Program-made: the position numbers and the translations under genes
Notes under the pieces: model-generated
Seen by the model: the letters and a program-made list of their open reading frames with translations, nothing else
The model's database searches: none
Told to the model about the DNA's origin: nothing
Part shown: one piece after another, positions 6,331 through 13,640 of the stretch
Position numbering within the stretch: the first letter of the stretch is position 1
How the letters are laid out: each line of letters starts with the position of its first letter
Source: Desulfotomaculum sp.
GTDB lineage: Bacteria > Bacillota > Desulfotomaculia > Desulfotomaculales > Nap2-2B
Direction of reading: 5' to 3'
NCBI GenBank assembly: GCA_003457075.1
Contig: DMIY01000173.1
Span: 1 to 13,640, forward strand
DNA: 13,640 nt

Positions 6331-6477
6331 CGGACATGTAGAGCAACCATCGTCTTCGTCCTCTTCTTCCAGACAGGTATCTTCAGCGTCGGATATTAAT
6401 TGGGCATCTTCATCTTCATCAGACCAGTTGTCGTTTTCGTCGTATCCTGATCGTCTGGATTTGGGATCATAAGCCAC
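6325..6477 (-). CDS. Small acidic cysteine-containing protein (50 aa), unknown function
   Basis: Seen: a 50-codon frame from GTG 6477-6475 to TAA 6327-6325, with the very strong ribosome site AAGGAGGAGGT ending 9 nt before the GTG. The protein starts MAYDPKSRRSGYDENDNW and then becomes extremely acidic (about 20 Asp/Glu in total, including EEEDEDD). It ends in DGCSTCPK, giving a CxxC pair plus a third cysteine at position 35. It has no signal peptide or membrane segment, so it should be cytoplasmic. It lies 60 bp behind selB in the same direction and may be the last gene of that run; the bidirectional hairpin follows. I do not recognise the family. The CxxC suggests metal binding or redox chemistry, but this is only inference. 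Gene reality is supported by the ribosome site, the stop next to a terminator and strong residue bias. Confidence 0.65.
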   Translation of the reverse strand: MAYDPKSRRSGYDENDNWSDEDEDAQLISDAEDTCLEEEDEDDGCSTCPK

Positions 6478-6537
6478 AGGGTGTTCACCTCCTCCTTGCC
6501 CTTATTATGCCCTATATTTATTTCGCAATATTCTTTT

Positions 6538-8445
6538 TTAAGACCTGGATACTGCTACTCGCTTATCCCCTACCCTTCTGGTAATCCGTACCCGGTCAAA
6601 ATATTCTAATAGGGGTAAAGCGTACTTACGAGAAGTTTGCAAGATATTGCGGGCTTCTCCAACAGAAATTTCGCCTTTTGCTTCGAGAGAATCAAGCAGC
6701 AATTTTTTGGCCGCGTCAATGGCGGCGGCATGAAAATAGATGTCATCAGCCACCTTGACCAGTATCCCCCGGTGCAAACAATACTGCAATACTTCCCGGG
6801 ATTGTACTTCATTTAACCCTACCTGCCGGGATACACTGTCCCAACCGGGTGGTTGAAAGCACTGTTCCCGGTAGATTGTTTCCAGTTGTTGAAAAAGTTC
6901 TTGTTGACCGGAATCAAACCGGGTCTGAAAACCGGGCAAGGCTACTGTCTGAAGATTGAGTTTTAACACCTGATTTTCTTCCATGACCTTTAGTAAAGAC
7001 TGGAGTTGCCTGGAAGCAAAACCGGAAAACAGGCGTGAACGAAGCTCTTCACGTGGAAAACCTTCGCGCAGGGGGTACTGCCGGTGGTAAGTAGAAAGCA
7101 ATTGCTTTAGTTCTCCCACCCAGCGCTGATATATTTGCCGGGAAACAAAATATTTGTCATTATCCACTACAACCATCTGTACTCTGTCCTTGATGCCCAG
7201 TTCTGTCAATGCTTCGGTTGCTTCTTTCGGGCTGATTCCGGTTGCAGCAGTTATTTCACCGGCAGCCAGAAGCGCAGCTTGGTTATCTAAATAATTTTCT
7301 ACCTGCTCTGCCGGCCGGCCCCGTTCACGCGTAACCAGGGTCTGGATCACTTCTTCACGCATGCGTTTGTGCTTTTTGGGCGCGGGATTTATTACAACAC
7401 CGCCTCCTGTGGTGTGTATTGGAGAATATGATCGAATTACGAACCGGTCCCCTTTTAAGGCTACAACCGGTTCCTCCAGTGAAAATTGGACATAGGTGGT
7501 TTCTCCCGGCGCCAGTTCTTCCCGGTCCAGCAATATTACCCGACCCAGAACTTCTATCGTGCTCAGGTAAAAGCGAACCCGGGCACGGTTTATTAATGGC
7601 CTGGGTGCGTTTTTCAGCAGTAACAGCCTGGCATCCACCCGGTAAGAAGGCTTAAGAATACTTGGCTGGGTCAGGACAGTTCCCCGCGGGGCCTGTTCTA
7701 TATCTACGCCTGTAATGTTAACTGCCACCCTTTGTCCGGCCTGCGCCTCATTTACTTTTTTACCGTGCACCTGCAGCGAACGGACACGGGTAATCAAACC
7801 CTGCGGCATGATTTCAAGTGTGTCGCCGGAGCGTATTACTCCGCTCCACAAAGTACCCGTTACTACAGTGCCAAAGCCGGTAACGGAAAACACCCTGTCT
7901 ACCGGCAGGCGGACAGGACCCGAGATAGACCTTCCTTCAACAGGTATGTTATCTATTTCCCGAAGCAGTTCTTCCAAACCCTGCCCGGTGACCGCCGAAA
8001 CTTCTACCACCGGGGCATTTTTTAAAGTGGTATTTTGCAAAAACTCATCTACCTCTTCATGCACCAGTTCCAGTAATTCCTTGTCAACCAGATCTATCTT
8101 GGTAAGGGCCACGACTCCTTTGTTAATCTGCAACAACTGAATAATGTCCATATGCTCACGGGTTTGGGGCATCACCCCTTCGTCGGCGGCAATAACCAGG
8201 AGTACCAGATCTATGCCTCCTACCCCGGCCAGCATGTTTTTTATAAACCTTTCATGCCCGGGCACATCAACTATTCCTGCCCGGCGACCGCCCGGCAACT
8301 GGCAGAAGGCAAAACCCAATTCGATGGAAATTCCCCGTTCCTTTTCAACTTTCAGACGATCGGTATCTATTCCCGTCAGGGCTTTTACCAGCATCGTTTT
8401 GCCATGATCCACATGACCGGCGGTACCGATAATAAGATTGGTCAT
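6538..8445 (-). CDS. selB: Selenocysteine-specific translation elongation factor SelB
   Basis: SelB is a GTPase that carries Sec-tRNA to ribosomes paused at an in-frame UGA with a SECIS hairpin. Seen: 635 residues, normal for bacterial SelB. The GTPase domain has G1 GHVDHGKT (10-17), the G2-region [11 protein letters not shown]3 DVPGHE (60-65) and G4 TKID (115-118). EF-Tu-like beta-barrel domains follow ([39 protein letters not shown]). From about residue 370 to the end are the winged-helix repeats that bind SECIS RNA, ending [23 protein letters not shown], the usual SelB tail. The start ATG 8445-8443 has GGAGG 5 nt upstream. It begins 17 bp after selA stops, so the two are co-transcribed. 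No selC tRNA or selD gene is visible in this window. Confidence 0.97.
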   Translation of the reverse strand: MTNLIIGTAGHVDHGKTMLVKALTGIDTDRLKVEKERGISIELGFAFCQLPGGRRAGIVDVPGHERFIKNMLAGVGGIDLVLLVIAADEGVMPQTREHMDIIQLLQINKGVVALTKIDLVDKELLELVHEEVDEFLQNTTLKNAPVVEVSAVTGQGLEELLREIDNIPVEGRSISGPVRLPVDRVFSVTGFGTVVTGTLWSGVIRSGDTLEIMPQGLITRVRSLQVHGKKVNEAQAGQRVAVNITGVDIEQAPRGTVLTQPSILKPSYRVDARLLLLKNAPRPLINRARVRFYLSTIEVLGRVILLDREELAPGETTYVQFSLEEPVVALKGDRFVIRSYSPIHTTGGGVVINPAPKKHKRMREEVIQTLVTRERGRPAEQVENYLDNQAALLAAGEITAATGISPKEATEALTELGIKDRVQMVVVDNDKYFVSRQIYQRWVGELKQLLSTYHRQYPLREGFPREELRSRLFSGFASRQLQSLLKVMEENQVLKLNLQTVALPGFQTRFDSGQQELFQQLETIYREQCFQPPGWDSVSRQVGLNEVQSREVLQYCLHRGILVKVADDIYFHAAAIDAAKKLLLDSLEAKGEISVGEARNILQTSRKYALPLLEYFDRVRITRRVGDKRVAVSRS

Positions 8446-8462
8446 GATTACCTCCGTTGATC

Positions 8463-9908
8463 TTATTTTCCAGGGAGGGTGTCAAATAAAACTTTTCTCA
8501 CTGCCTCAACGATGAATTTATTTTCCTCTTCCTGTACGGTTCGCACATCTAAAAGCAGGCGATCTTCCTGAACCCGCCCCATAACCGCCAGGTCATTTAC
8601 CCGCAGACGATGGCTCAATTCTTCCACGCTGATATTCTGCGGTTTTACCGCTACAGCAGCAGAAGGCAGTTCCGCGGTAGGCATAGCTCCTCCACCCACA
8701 CGGGAAACTATGTCTTCTATGGTTATTTCAGCTTGATTTTTCACCGTTTTTCTTAAATCACCGGCCAGTTCTTGAGCCCTCGTCTTTAGTTCGTCCACTC
8801 CGGCAGTCAACATTCTCAAAGTCGGTATTTCTTCCAGAGCATGTCCTGAATTCAGGTAAGACCTTAAGGTAGCTTCCAAAGCAGCTACTGTCAGCTTGTC
8901 GATGCGTACGGCGCGGGTAAAGGGGTTTTTCTTCATCCTTTCCAGGTACTCCCGCTTACCGGCGATAATGCCTGCCTGCGGTCCGCCCAGCAGTTTGTCC
9001 CCCGAGAAAGTTATTATATCCGCCCCGTTTTCTACTACTTGCTGTACGGTAGGTTCTGCAGGCAGTCCGAAGGGCTGGAGGTCCACCAGAAAGCCGCTTC
9101 CCAAATCGCTCATTACAGGCAAATTGAATTCCCGTCCCAATTGAACCAGCTCACTTATACTGGTCTCCCGGGTAAAACCAACAATGCGGTAATTGCTCGT
9201 GTGCACGTGCAAAAGCAATGCCGTCTGGCCGGTAATGGCCCGCCGGTAGTCATTGGGGTATGTTTTGTTGGTCGTTCCCACCTCCACCAGTACGGCGCCG
9301 CTTTGGGTCATTACGTCGGGAATACGGAAGGAACCACCGATTTCGATCAACTGGCCGCGGGACACGATCACTTCTTTCCCCCGGGCCAACGTGCTAAGAG
9401 CCAGAAGAACAGCAGCAGCATTGTTATTCACTACCAGGAAAGATTCTGCCCCGGTAAGCCTGGCAAGTATTTCTTCTACTACGGCATATCGTGAGCCTCG
9501 CCTTCCTGTATCCAGGTCGAGTTCAAGATTGGTGTAACTCGAAGCAGCCATTTGAACAGCTTGCCGTGCAGGAAAACTGAGCAGGGCACGGCCCAAGTTG
9601 GTGTGCAGGACTACTCCCGTAGCGTTAATTACTTTACGCAAGTTTGGGCTTACCAGGCGGTAAACTGTTTCCATCACTTCCGCGGTCACCAAAGATAAAA
9701 GTTCTTCCCGTGAATAACCGGCCGCGGGTAGTTTTCCCCCGTCAGTAAACTCCTGGCGGATGCGGTTTAGTGCTTCACGTACTGCTTCCAGCACCAGGCT
9801 GCGGGGATTGCCCGTCAGAAGATCAGCCACCGGGAATGACTGCAAAACCTCGTTTACCGCAGGCAACTGCCGTAGAAAATTTTCTTTTTCATCATAAGAT
9901 AACTCCAT
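8463..9908 (-). CDS. selA: L-seryl-tRNA(Sec) selenium transferase SelA
   Basis: SelA converts seryl-tRNA(Sec) to selenocysteinyl-tRNA(Sec) using selenophosphate and pyridoxal phosphate in a large ring-shaped cytoplasmic complex. Seen: 481 residues, close to the E. coli enzyme. The N-terminal tRNA-binding domain (about 1-90) starts [12 protein letters not shown]. The fold-type-I PLP domain follows with [55 protein letters not shown] and the Schiff-base lysine in [14 protein letters not shown] (Lys305). The C-terminal part ends in [15 protein letters not shown] and [14 protein letters not shown]. The start is ATG 9908-9906; the ribosome site GGGAGGA lies about 14 nt upstream, a longer spacing than usual, but no better in-frame start is seen. 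It sits 59 bp after menG and directly before selB. Confidence 0.97.
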   Translation of the reverse strand: MELSYDEKENFLRQLPAVNEVLQSFPVADLLTGNPRSLVLEAVREALNRIRQEFTDGGKLPAAGYSREELLSLVTAEVMETVYRLVSPNLRKVINATGVVLHTNLGRALLSFPARQAVQMAASSYTNLELDLDTGRRGSRYAVVEEILARLTGAESFLVVNNNAAAVLLALSTLARGKEVIVSRGQLIEIGGSFRIPDVMTQSGAVLVEVGTTNKTYPNDYRRAITGQTALLLHVHTSNYRIVGFTRETSISELVQLGREFNLPVMSDLGSGFLVDLQPFGLPAEPTVQQVVENGADIITFSGDKLLGGPQAGIIAGKREYLERMKKNPFTRAVRIDKLTVAALEATLRSYLNSGHALEEIPTLRMLTAGVDELKTRAQELAGDLRKTVKNQAEITIEDIVSRVGGGAMPTAELPSAAVAVKPQNISVEELSHRLRVNDLAVMGRVQEDRLLLDVRTVQEEENKFIVEAVRKVLFDTLPGK

Positions 9909-9967
9909 GGCTATTGTTTGTTCCTCCCCGGTAGTTATTATTGAAGTTGTTCCAATGCCACCCGGAA

Positions 9968-10690
9968 TTAAACCGTCCCCACGTGTACTGAGACAATTCC
10001 GCCGGTCAGTTCATAGTAATGAACGTCATTCAGTCCAACATCTTCAAAGAGAGTCTTTATTTCTTCCTGGTGAGGAAAATTCTTCAGGGAGTTAGGTAAG
10101 TAACTGTAAGGACCGTCTGTCCCTATTCCAAGACGTCCCAAAACCGGTACCAGGTGGTTAAAGTATAAATAATAGAGCTGTTTAAACAGTGGGGCGCCGG
10201 GTTTGGAGAGTTCCAGGGAGACTACTTTCCCCCCCGGGCGCACTACCCGTCTCATTTCCTGGATGGTCTTTTTGATGTCAGGCACATTGCGCAAGGCAAA
10301 TCCGGTGGTGGCGCAATCAAAGCTGTGCTCCGGAAAAGTAAGTTCAGTTGCGTTTCCCTGCACCAGGGTAATGACGCTGTTATAGGGTGTTTTAGAAATG
10401 TTTGCCCTGGCCCTGTCCAACATGTTTTCGCAAAAATCCAGACCCACAATTTTGCCCTTTGGACCTACCACTTTGGCCTGTTCTATTGCCAGCATAGCCG
10501 TACCGCAACAGACATCCAGACCCTTACCGCCGGGCTGCAGGCCTGACTTGTCGACAGTAAAGCGCCGCCAGTATTTATCACGGTTAAAGCTCAACAGTGA
10601 ATTCAGCAGATCATACCTGTAGGCGATGGCAGAAAACACTTCATGCACATATTCTTCTTTGTTTCTGTAAGAAACAACATTTCTTGACAT
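9968..10690 (-). CDS. menG: Demethylmenaquinone methyltransferase (MenG/UbiE family)
   Basis: The enzyme performs the last step of menaquinone synthesis, C-methylation of demethylmenaquinone with S-adenosylmethionine. Seen: 240 residues, the usual length. The family opening [21 protein letters not shown] is followed by DKYWRRFTV. The SAM-binding motif is [11 protein letters not shown] (57-67), with GLDFCENML as the acidic loop. The UbiE signature [31 protein letters not shown] and the tail [12 protein letters not shown] are also present. In motif I the usual Gly-Cys-Gly is Cys-Cys-Gly, which is seen in some family members. Its ATG starts 7 bp after the upstream prenyl-synthase-like gene stops (GGGTGAGC spans the junction), so the two are translationally close and probably co-regulated. 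MenG is the better reading than UbiE because the setting is a Firmicute and the neighbour is a prenyl-synthase homologue. Confidence 0.93.
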   Translation of the reverse strand: MSRNVVSYRNKEEYVHEVFSAIAYRYDLLNSLLSFNRDKYWRRFTVDKSGLQPGGKGLDVCCGTAMLAIEQAKVVGPKGKIVGLDFCENMLDRARANISKTPYNSVITLVQGNATELTFPEHSFDCATTGFALRNVPDIKKTIQEMRRVVRPGGKVVSLELSKPGAPLFKQLYYLYFNHLVPVLGRLGIGTDGPYSYLPNSLKNFPHQEEIKTLFEDVGLNDVHYYELTGGIVSVHVGTV

Positions 10691-10697
10691 TCTTTGC

Positions 10698-11465
10698 TCA
10701 CCCGTATAAAACCGGTTCTTTTTGCAATGCGCAGGCTATTTGCTCCATAGTATCCCGGTTTACCCCCGGGGGCAAGGGCGCAAGATAGCTTAATGCTTTC
10801 TGGAAATATGGCGCTGCTTCATCCGGGCTGGCCTGCTCTTTAAGAAGGCCAAAACTCATACCCAGGTTGAAACCGAAATGATACAGGCACTTTAAATCCG
10901 GTTCCCGGGCGCCACCCAGTTCTCCACCCATCCGGCAACTGGCGGCAACAAAGGCCGCTGATTCTTTTTCGATTATTCTTTTAAGTAAGGTATCCGGGGC
11001 GAAGAGCTCCTCTTTTCTGTTTTTGAGTCTTAAAATGTTTCCTTCGTTAAACTGACAAATGAGTTCTGAGAGCGGACGCAAATATTTGAGCAGGCCTGCA
11101 TCGCACAAACCGGCAAAAAACCGGCTATAAAAGTAGTCCCCGACCAGAACCAGAAACTGGCGATCATTCCGGCGATTATCAGCGCCTGCAAACTGGCTTT
11201 CATCTTCGGTGACGTTTTTATGAACCTGGAAAGCCATATAAATAAACTGAACTATAGCAGCCAGGAAAATGACCTGTCTGGATGGCAAAGTAAACAGTCT
11301 GGCTGAAAGGATAACCAGCGCCGGCTTGGAAAAATTATTGATGGAAGATAAATCCGGATGTAGAAAATCAATAAGATTCCCAGTCTTTATCTTAAATACC
11401 TCGTTTAGAATGTTCTGCACTTGCTCTAATTCTTCCCGGATTGGCAATAAAACTTCTCCTAACAC
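10698..11465 (-). CDS. Degenerate polyprenyl diphosphate synthase homologue, probable non-catalytic subunit
   Basis: Seen: 255 residues from GTG 11465-11463, preferred because GAAGGAGA lies 9 nt upstream and the start MLGEVLLPIREELEQVQ matches the usual helix of the family. An in-frame ATG at 11495 has no ribosome site. The trans-prenyltransferase pattern is traceable (10-residue offset from the ATG form): SKPALVILSARLF, LVGDYFYSRFF, an EGNILRLKN helix, KESAAFVAASCRMGG, FGFNLGMSFGL, and YLAPLPPG near the end. But the first Asp-rich motif (normally VHDDVID) reads VHKNVTED and the second (normally QIxDDxLD) reads GLLKEQASPD, so both magnesium-binding sites are gone. Known: heptaprenyl diphosphate synthase in Bacillus needs a non-catalytic partner, and its genes flank menG. 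Inferred: a regulatory or chain-length subunit for the menaquinone side chain, or a relic. A catalytic synthase would have to be encoded elsewhere. Confidence 0.75.
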   Translation of the reverse strand: MLGEVLLPIREELEQVQNILNEVFKIKTGNLIDFLHPDLSSINNFSKPALVILSARLFTLPSRQVIFLAAIVQFIYMAFQVHKNVTEDESQFAGADNRRNDRQFLVLVGDYFYSRFFAGLCDAGLLKYLRPLSELICQFNEGNILRLKNRKEELFAPDTLLKRIIEKESAAFVAASCRMGGELGGAREPDLKCLYHFGFNLGMSFGLLKEQASPDEAAPYFQKALSYLAPLPPGVNRDTMEQIACALQKEPVLYG

Positions 11466-11491
11466 GAAGAATTCTCTCCTTCTTCCCTTAT

Positions 11492-11521
11492 TCATAAGAA
11501 TATTCGTTAGACTTATGACAA
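11492..11521 (-). promoter_or_regulatory. Possible promoter of the prenyl-synthase/menG/selAB run
   Basis: Minus strand: TTGTCA (11521-11516), an 18-nt spacer, then TTATGA (11497-11492), between the speD terminator and the GTG start at 11465. The -10 match is only fair. If correct, the ATG at 11495 lies within the promoter and cannot be the start codon. Confidence 0.3.
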
Positions 11522-11536
11522 TATCCTGCCCAGGTT

Positions 11537-11593
11537 ATTAAAAAGCAATGAGCCTTGCCATCCATTTAAGACAGCAAGGCTCCGCTATTTTTT
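11537..11593 (-). terminator. Bidirectional hairpin terminator after speD
   Basis: GAGCCTTGC (11550-11558) and GCAAGGCTC (11574-11582) form a perfect 9-bp stem with a 15-nt loop. It is extended by AGC/GCT and an A-run on the left facing a T-run on the right. On the minus strand it is followed by CTTTTTAAT and lies 41 bp past the speD stop. Confidence 0.85.
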
Positions 11594-11622
11594 CTTTAAG
11601 TTGGTACTAATAAAAATCCCCC

Positions 11623-12003
11623 CTACGAATCATGACCACTGGCCAACCTGCCTGGCGGCAAGATACCACGTTTTACTTCCCTGGCCGTCATTTCTTTAGC
11701 GCAAAAACAGCTTGTCAGGTAATTACAGGCACTCCATGGGTCAACCTGATCACCACAGGTGAATACATCTACCGCTGCATAACCCAATTCAGGCCACGTA
11801 TGAATTGCCAGATGCGACTCCGAAATCACCACCACACCGCTGACCCCTTGCGGGCTGAACCGGTGGAACACACATTCCCGAACTTCAGCCCCCGCTTCTA
11901 AGGCTGCCTTAACCATGATTTCCTCGACCTTTTCCATGTTATTCAAGATGTCAAATTCGCAGCCATGAATCTCGGCCAAAACATGGCGGCCCAGATGTTT
12001 CAT
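11623..12003 (-). CDS. speD: S-adenosylmethionine decarboxylase proenzyme (class 1B, prokaryotic)
   Basis: SpeD decarboxylates AdoMet to supply aminopropyl groups for spermidine. Seen: 126 residues, normal for the short bacterial/archaeal class. The proenzyme cuts itself between Glu62 and Ser63 in [16 protein letters not shown], making Ser63 the pyruvoyl cofactor; His68 and Cys83 (DVFTCG) are the other catalytic residues, at the same positions as in the Thermotoga enzyme. The start is ATG 12003-12001, with AAGGGGGAAG 9 nt upstream, and gives the family N-terminus [15 protein letters not shown]; a TTG further upstream would swallow the ribosome site. It is monocistronic, with its own promoter, a structured leader and a terminator. 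The next enzyme, spermidine synthase (speE), is not in the window, so the aminopropyl acceptor remains unknown. Confidence 0.96.
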   Translation of the reverse strand: MKHLGRHVLAEIHGCEFDILNNMEKVEEIMVKAALEAGAEVRECVFHRFSPQGVSGVVVISESHLAIHTWPELGYAAVDVFTCGDQVDPWSACNYLTSCFCAKEMTAREVKRGILPPGRLASGHDS

Positions 12004-12036
12004 CTTTGTTATCTTCCCCCTTTTTAGCAAAAGAGT

Positions 12037-12095
12037 ATTGGAATTGTCATCTGCCCAACAAACTCAAACATTTGTCGGGATTGGCCAATTCCAAT
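12037..12095 (-). promoter_or_regulatory. Nested stem-loop in the speD 5' leader (candidate cis-regulatory RNA)
   Basis: On the minus strand ATTGGAATTG (12095-12086) pairs perfectly with CAATTCCAAT (12046-12037). Inside this, CCCGACAAA (12079-12071) pairs with TTTGTTGGG (12062-12054), nine pairs with one G-U, around the 8-nt loop TGTTTGAG. The structure begins about 2 nt after the predicted transcription start and ends 33 nt before the ATG. I know no described class that it matches. The DNA palindrome ATTGGCCAAT (12080-12089) inside it could instead be a protein operator. Confidence 0.55.
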
Positions 12096-12103
12096 CAAAT
12101 TAA

Positions 12104-12131
12104 ATTGTAACACAAGATCAAAAGTTGTCAA
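12104..12131 (-). promoter_or_regulatory. speD promoter
   Basis: Minus strand: consensus -35 TTGACA (12131-12126), 16-nt spacer, -10 TACAAT (12109-12104). Transcription would start near 12097, leaving a leader of about 94 nt. The promoter begins 16 bp after the stop codon of the upstream membrane-protein gene. Confidence 0.75.
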
Positions 12132-12146
12132 ATAAAAAGTTAAAAT

Positions 12147-13640
12147 TTACTTTTGTTCCTGCAAAACTAGGTAAATTATGGGCGGAGCCCCAAAAATCAT
12201 GGTGGTGGCAGCGGCTACTACGCCGGAGTCATTAAATACCAGGGCTACTATACTGCCTACGATCACACCGATAAAACCCCGGTATAAATCGGGATACCTG
12301 TTGCGAATCACCGCCATTACGCCTACCGGACGATAAAACAACAGCGCCAGGCTGCCCAGGCTGGCAATGAATATTCTGCTCCAAAGTGTATATTTAATAA
12401 GCTTGAGATTCATTTCTGTCTTGCGGATGATGATGTTTAATATTTCCGTCCAGCCACCGGCCAGAATCAAAGCTGCATTACGACCGAAGTGCGACTGCAG
12501 CCCGGCAGACCGCTTCAGGTCAATTGCCAGGGAGATAATCACCAGACTGACTATTGCAGCCACCAGGCCAAGAACTGTGCGCAGCTTGAACTTGACTTTA
12601 CAGAGCAATAAAAATGTTGTTAACAAGGCGGCAGAAGAAGCAATAGCGCCTCCCATATTCGAGCCCAGCCGGGAAGAAGCAAGGATGTAAATGGTAAGCA
12701 GGAATATTATCCCTGTTAAAAACAACAAAACCTTACGATAACGTGAAAACATGTTCAGCAAGGTGGTACATCCAATGATCAGGGAACCGACCAGGACTCC
12801 CATATATTCATTTCCTATTCCGTAGAAACGTGCGCCAACTAGCGGATCATAACTCATAATAGCTGTTTTTTGCAGCGGCGCGCCTGCCAGCGTGTCAATG
12901 AGAATCAGGCCGGCAGTAACCAGGCTCAAAAAGACAAACGAACCCAGGTAGTGGCGGCGCTCGCACGCACAGGCCAGAAAAGTTATCCCAAGCGTCAGGA
13001 TCACCAGTTCCACGGTTAATACCAGCAAAGAGGGTTGTGGCAAAAGGGGAAGCAACAGGTAAACCAGGGGTACTGCCATAACGCTCAGCAAAAAAGGCTG
13101 CAGTATCCGGGCAACCTGGTTGCGGCGACTAAGAATAAAACATAGACAGGCCAACAAGAGGCACAACTGGTAAATAACATACCCTTTTTGTAAAGAAGGC
13201 CGGGCAATGTAAGTTAAGGCTAGTTGATTATGCATGGCCTGTAATATTTTCAACTGGTTATCTCCTTTTACTGCCTGTACCGGCTGTCCGGTCATCCGGT
13301 CCGGCATTTCAAGGCTTAAAAAATGTAAAATCGTGGGGGCAATGTCTGTATTGAGAATAATACCCTGTCGTTTTGTAGCCGGTGAAAACAAAAATCCCTT
13401 TTCCACCCCTGCTCCCATCACCACTACCGGAGTAAGGTAAGCTGTCTGGATTCCTGTTTCCCTGACAGGTGTAGGAGAAAGCACCAGCAATAAATCCCGG
13501 TTCAAATCCAGCCGGTCTATTACTTCTCCCAGGAACTGATCCAATCTTTGCATGGTACGCTGGCGTTCGGCCTGCCAGACAGCATCGAAAACATACTGGC
13601 GGGATTCATCAAGCCGGGATAAGTCACCGGTATCAATAAC
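12147..13640 (-). CDS. Phosphatase/sulfatase-fold domain fused to a polytopic membrane domain; 5' end cut by window edge
   Basis: Seen: 497 codons are visible, open from the right edge to TAA 12149-12147; the internal ATG at 13553 is not the start because the frame continues upstream without a stop. The first roughly 120 visible residues resemble the end of an alkaline-phosphatase/sulfatase-type domain: DTGDLSRLDESR, LDQFLGEVIDRLD, DLLLVLSPTP, LTPVVVMGAG, and the signature IILNTDIAPTILHFLSLEMPDRMTGQP. Where active enzymes have a metal-binding SDHG-like motif this protein has SPTP, so catalysis is doubtful unless other residues compensate. The remainder holds about ten hydrophobic segments with few charges, for example FLLSVMAVPLVYLLLPLL and VLLFLTGIIFLLTIYILAS, and ends VLQEQK. 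It is thus an integral membrane protein with an extracytoplasmic domain. I recognise the architecture but no named gene. No terminator separates it from the speD promoter. Confidence 0.7.
   Translation of the reverse strand, partial: VIDTGDLSRLDESRQYVFDAVWQAERQRTMQRLDQFLGEVIDRLDLNRDLLLVLSPTPVRETGIQTAYLTPVVVMGAGVEKGFLFSPATKRQGIILNTDIAPTILHFLSLEMPDRMTGQPVQAVKGDNQLKILQAMHNQLALTYIARPSLQKGYVIYQLCLLLACLCFILSRRNQVARILQPFLLSVMAVPLVYLLLPLLPQPSLLVLTVELVILTLGITFLACACERRHYLGSFVFLSLVTAGLILIDTLAGAPLQKTAIMSYDPLVGARFYGIGNEYMGVLVGSLIIGCTTLLNMFSRYRKVLLFLTGIIFLLTIYILASSRLGSNMGGAIASSAALLTTFLLLCKVKFKLRTVLGLVAAIVSLVIISLAIDLKRSAGLQSHFGRNAALILAGGWTEILNIIIRKTEMNLKLIKYTLWSRIFIASLGSLALLFYRPVGVMAVIRNRYPDLYRGFIGVIVGSIVALVFNDSGVVAAATTMIFGAPPIIYLVLQEQK

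Noticed and set aside
7715..8140. Plus-strand frames of 97-141 codons opposite selB
   Set aside because: Antisense to the conserved GTPase and barrel domains of SelB, Ser/Thr/Pro-rich composition typical of shadow frames, and no domain.
9968..9981. GGGGACGGTTTAA at the 3' end of menG resembles an arm of the REP-like element at 4554-4628
   Set aside because: Only about ten bases match, there is no opposite arm, and the menG tail has normal length, so chance or a very old remnant cannot be told apart.
11466..11495. ATG at 11495 as start of the prenyl-synthase homologue
   Set aside because: No ribosome site precedes it and it may lie in the promoter; GTG at 11465 has GAAGGAGA at proper distance and fits the family N-terminus.
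12004..12030. TTG at 12030 as start of speD
   Set aside because: It would place the strong AAGGGGGAAG ribosome site inside the coding region and add residues absent from the family.

Overview
The window looks like chromosomal DNA of a low- to mid-GC anaerobic Firmicute, most likely a Clostridia member of the Desulfotomaculum/Pelotomaculum type. This is inferred from gene content: S-layer homology (SLH) anchored surface proteins, a selA-selB selenocysteine pair, a menaquinone methyltransferase, a class 1B AdoMet decarboxylase, Shine-Dalgarno-led GTG and TTG starts, and a cobalamin riboswitch with a terminator platform. No rRNA, tRNA, CRISPR array, transposase or phage gene is visible. Both window edges cut through genes on the minus strand.

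Left part (about 1-4990, minus strand). A promoter, a cobalamin riboswitch (aptamer 4781-4949) and an intrinsic terminator (about 4679-4723) precede three co-directional genes for exported proteins. The first (1660-4500, TTG start) is a 946-aa SLH protein carrying an alpha/alpha-toroid (prenyltransferase-like) region followed by a DUF4430 (transcobalamin-like C-terminal) domain. The second (842-1561) is a membrane-anchored protein with one DUF4430 domain. The third (796 to beyond the left edge) is a secreted alpha/alpha-toroid protein. Toroid plus DUF4430-like beta domain is the architecture of animal intrinsic factor and transcobalamin. Together with the B12 riboswitch this makes a cell-surface cobalamin-capture system the most exciting reading of the window. 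A REP-like 16-bp perfect inverted repeat lies in the leader between terminator and start codon.

Middle (5051-6477). A small coiled-coil protein with a C-terminal membrane anchor (minus) and rnhA, a complete RNase HI gene (plus), diverge from a 383-bp intergenic region that holds four TGTGA-N6-TMACR (CRP/FNR- or Rex-like) operator candidates. rnhA ends at a strong hairpin terminator, beyond which lies a previously uncalled 50-aa acidic, cysteine-containing gene (6325-6477, minus).

Right-centre (6538-11465, minus strand). A compact run reads: degenerate polyprenyl-synthase homologue, menG/ubiE, selA, selB, then the small acidic gene. The first two fit menaquinone biosynthesis; selA and selB make and deliver selenocysteine. 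The prenyl-synthase homologue has lost both Asp-rich motifs and is probably a non-catalytic subunit.

Right end (11537-13640, minus strand). speD (AdoMet decarboxylase, polyamine synthesis) has its own promoter, a nested stem-loop that starts almost at the predicted transcription start, and a bidirectional hairpin terminator. Upstream of it is the 3' part of a gene for a phosphatase/sulfatase-fold domain joined to about ten membrane segments, which runs off the right edge.
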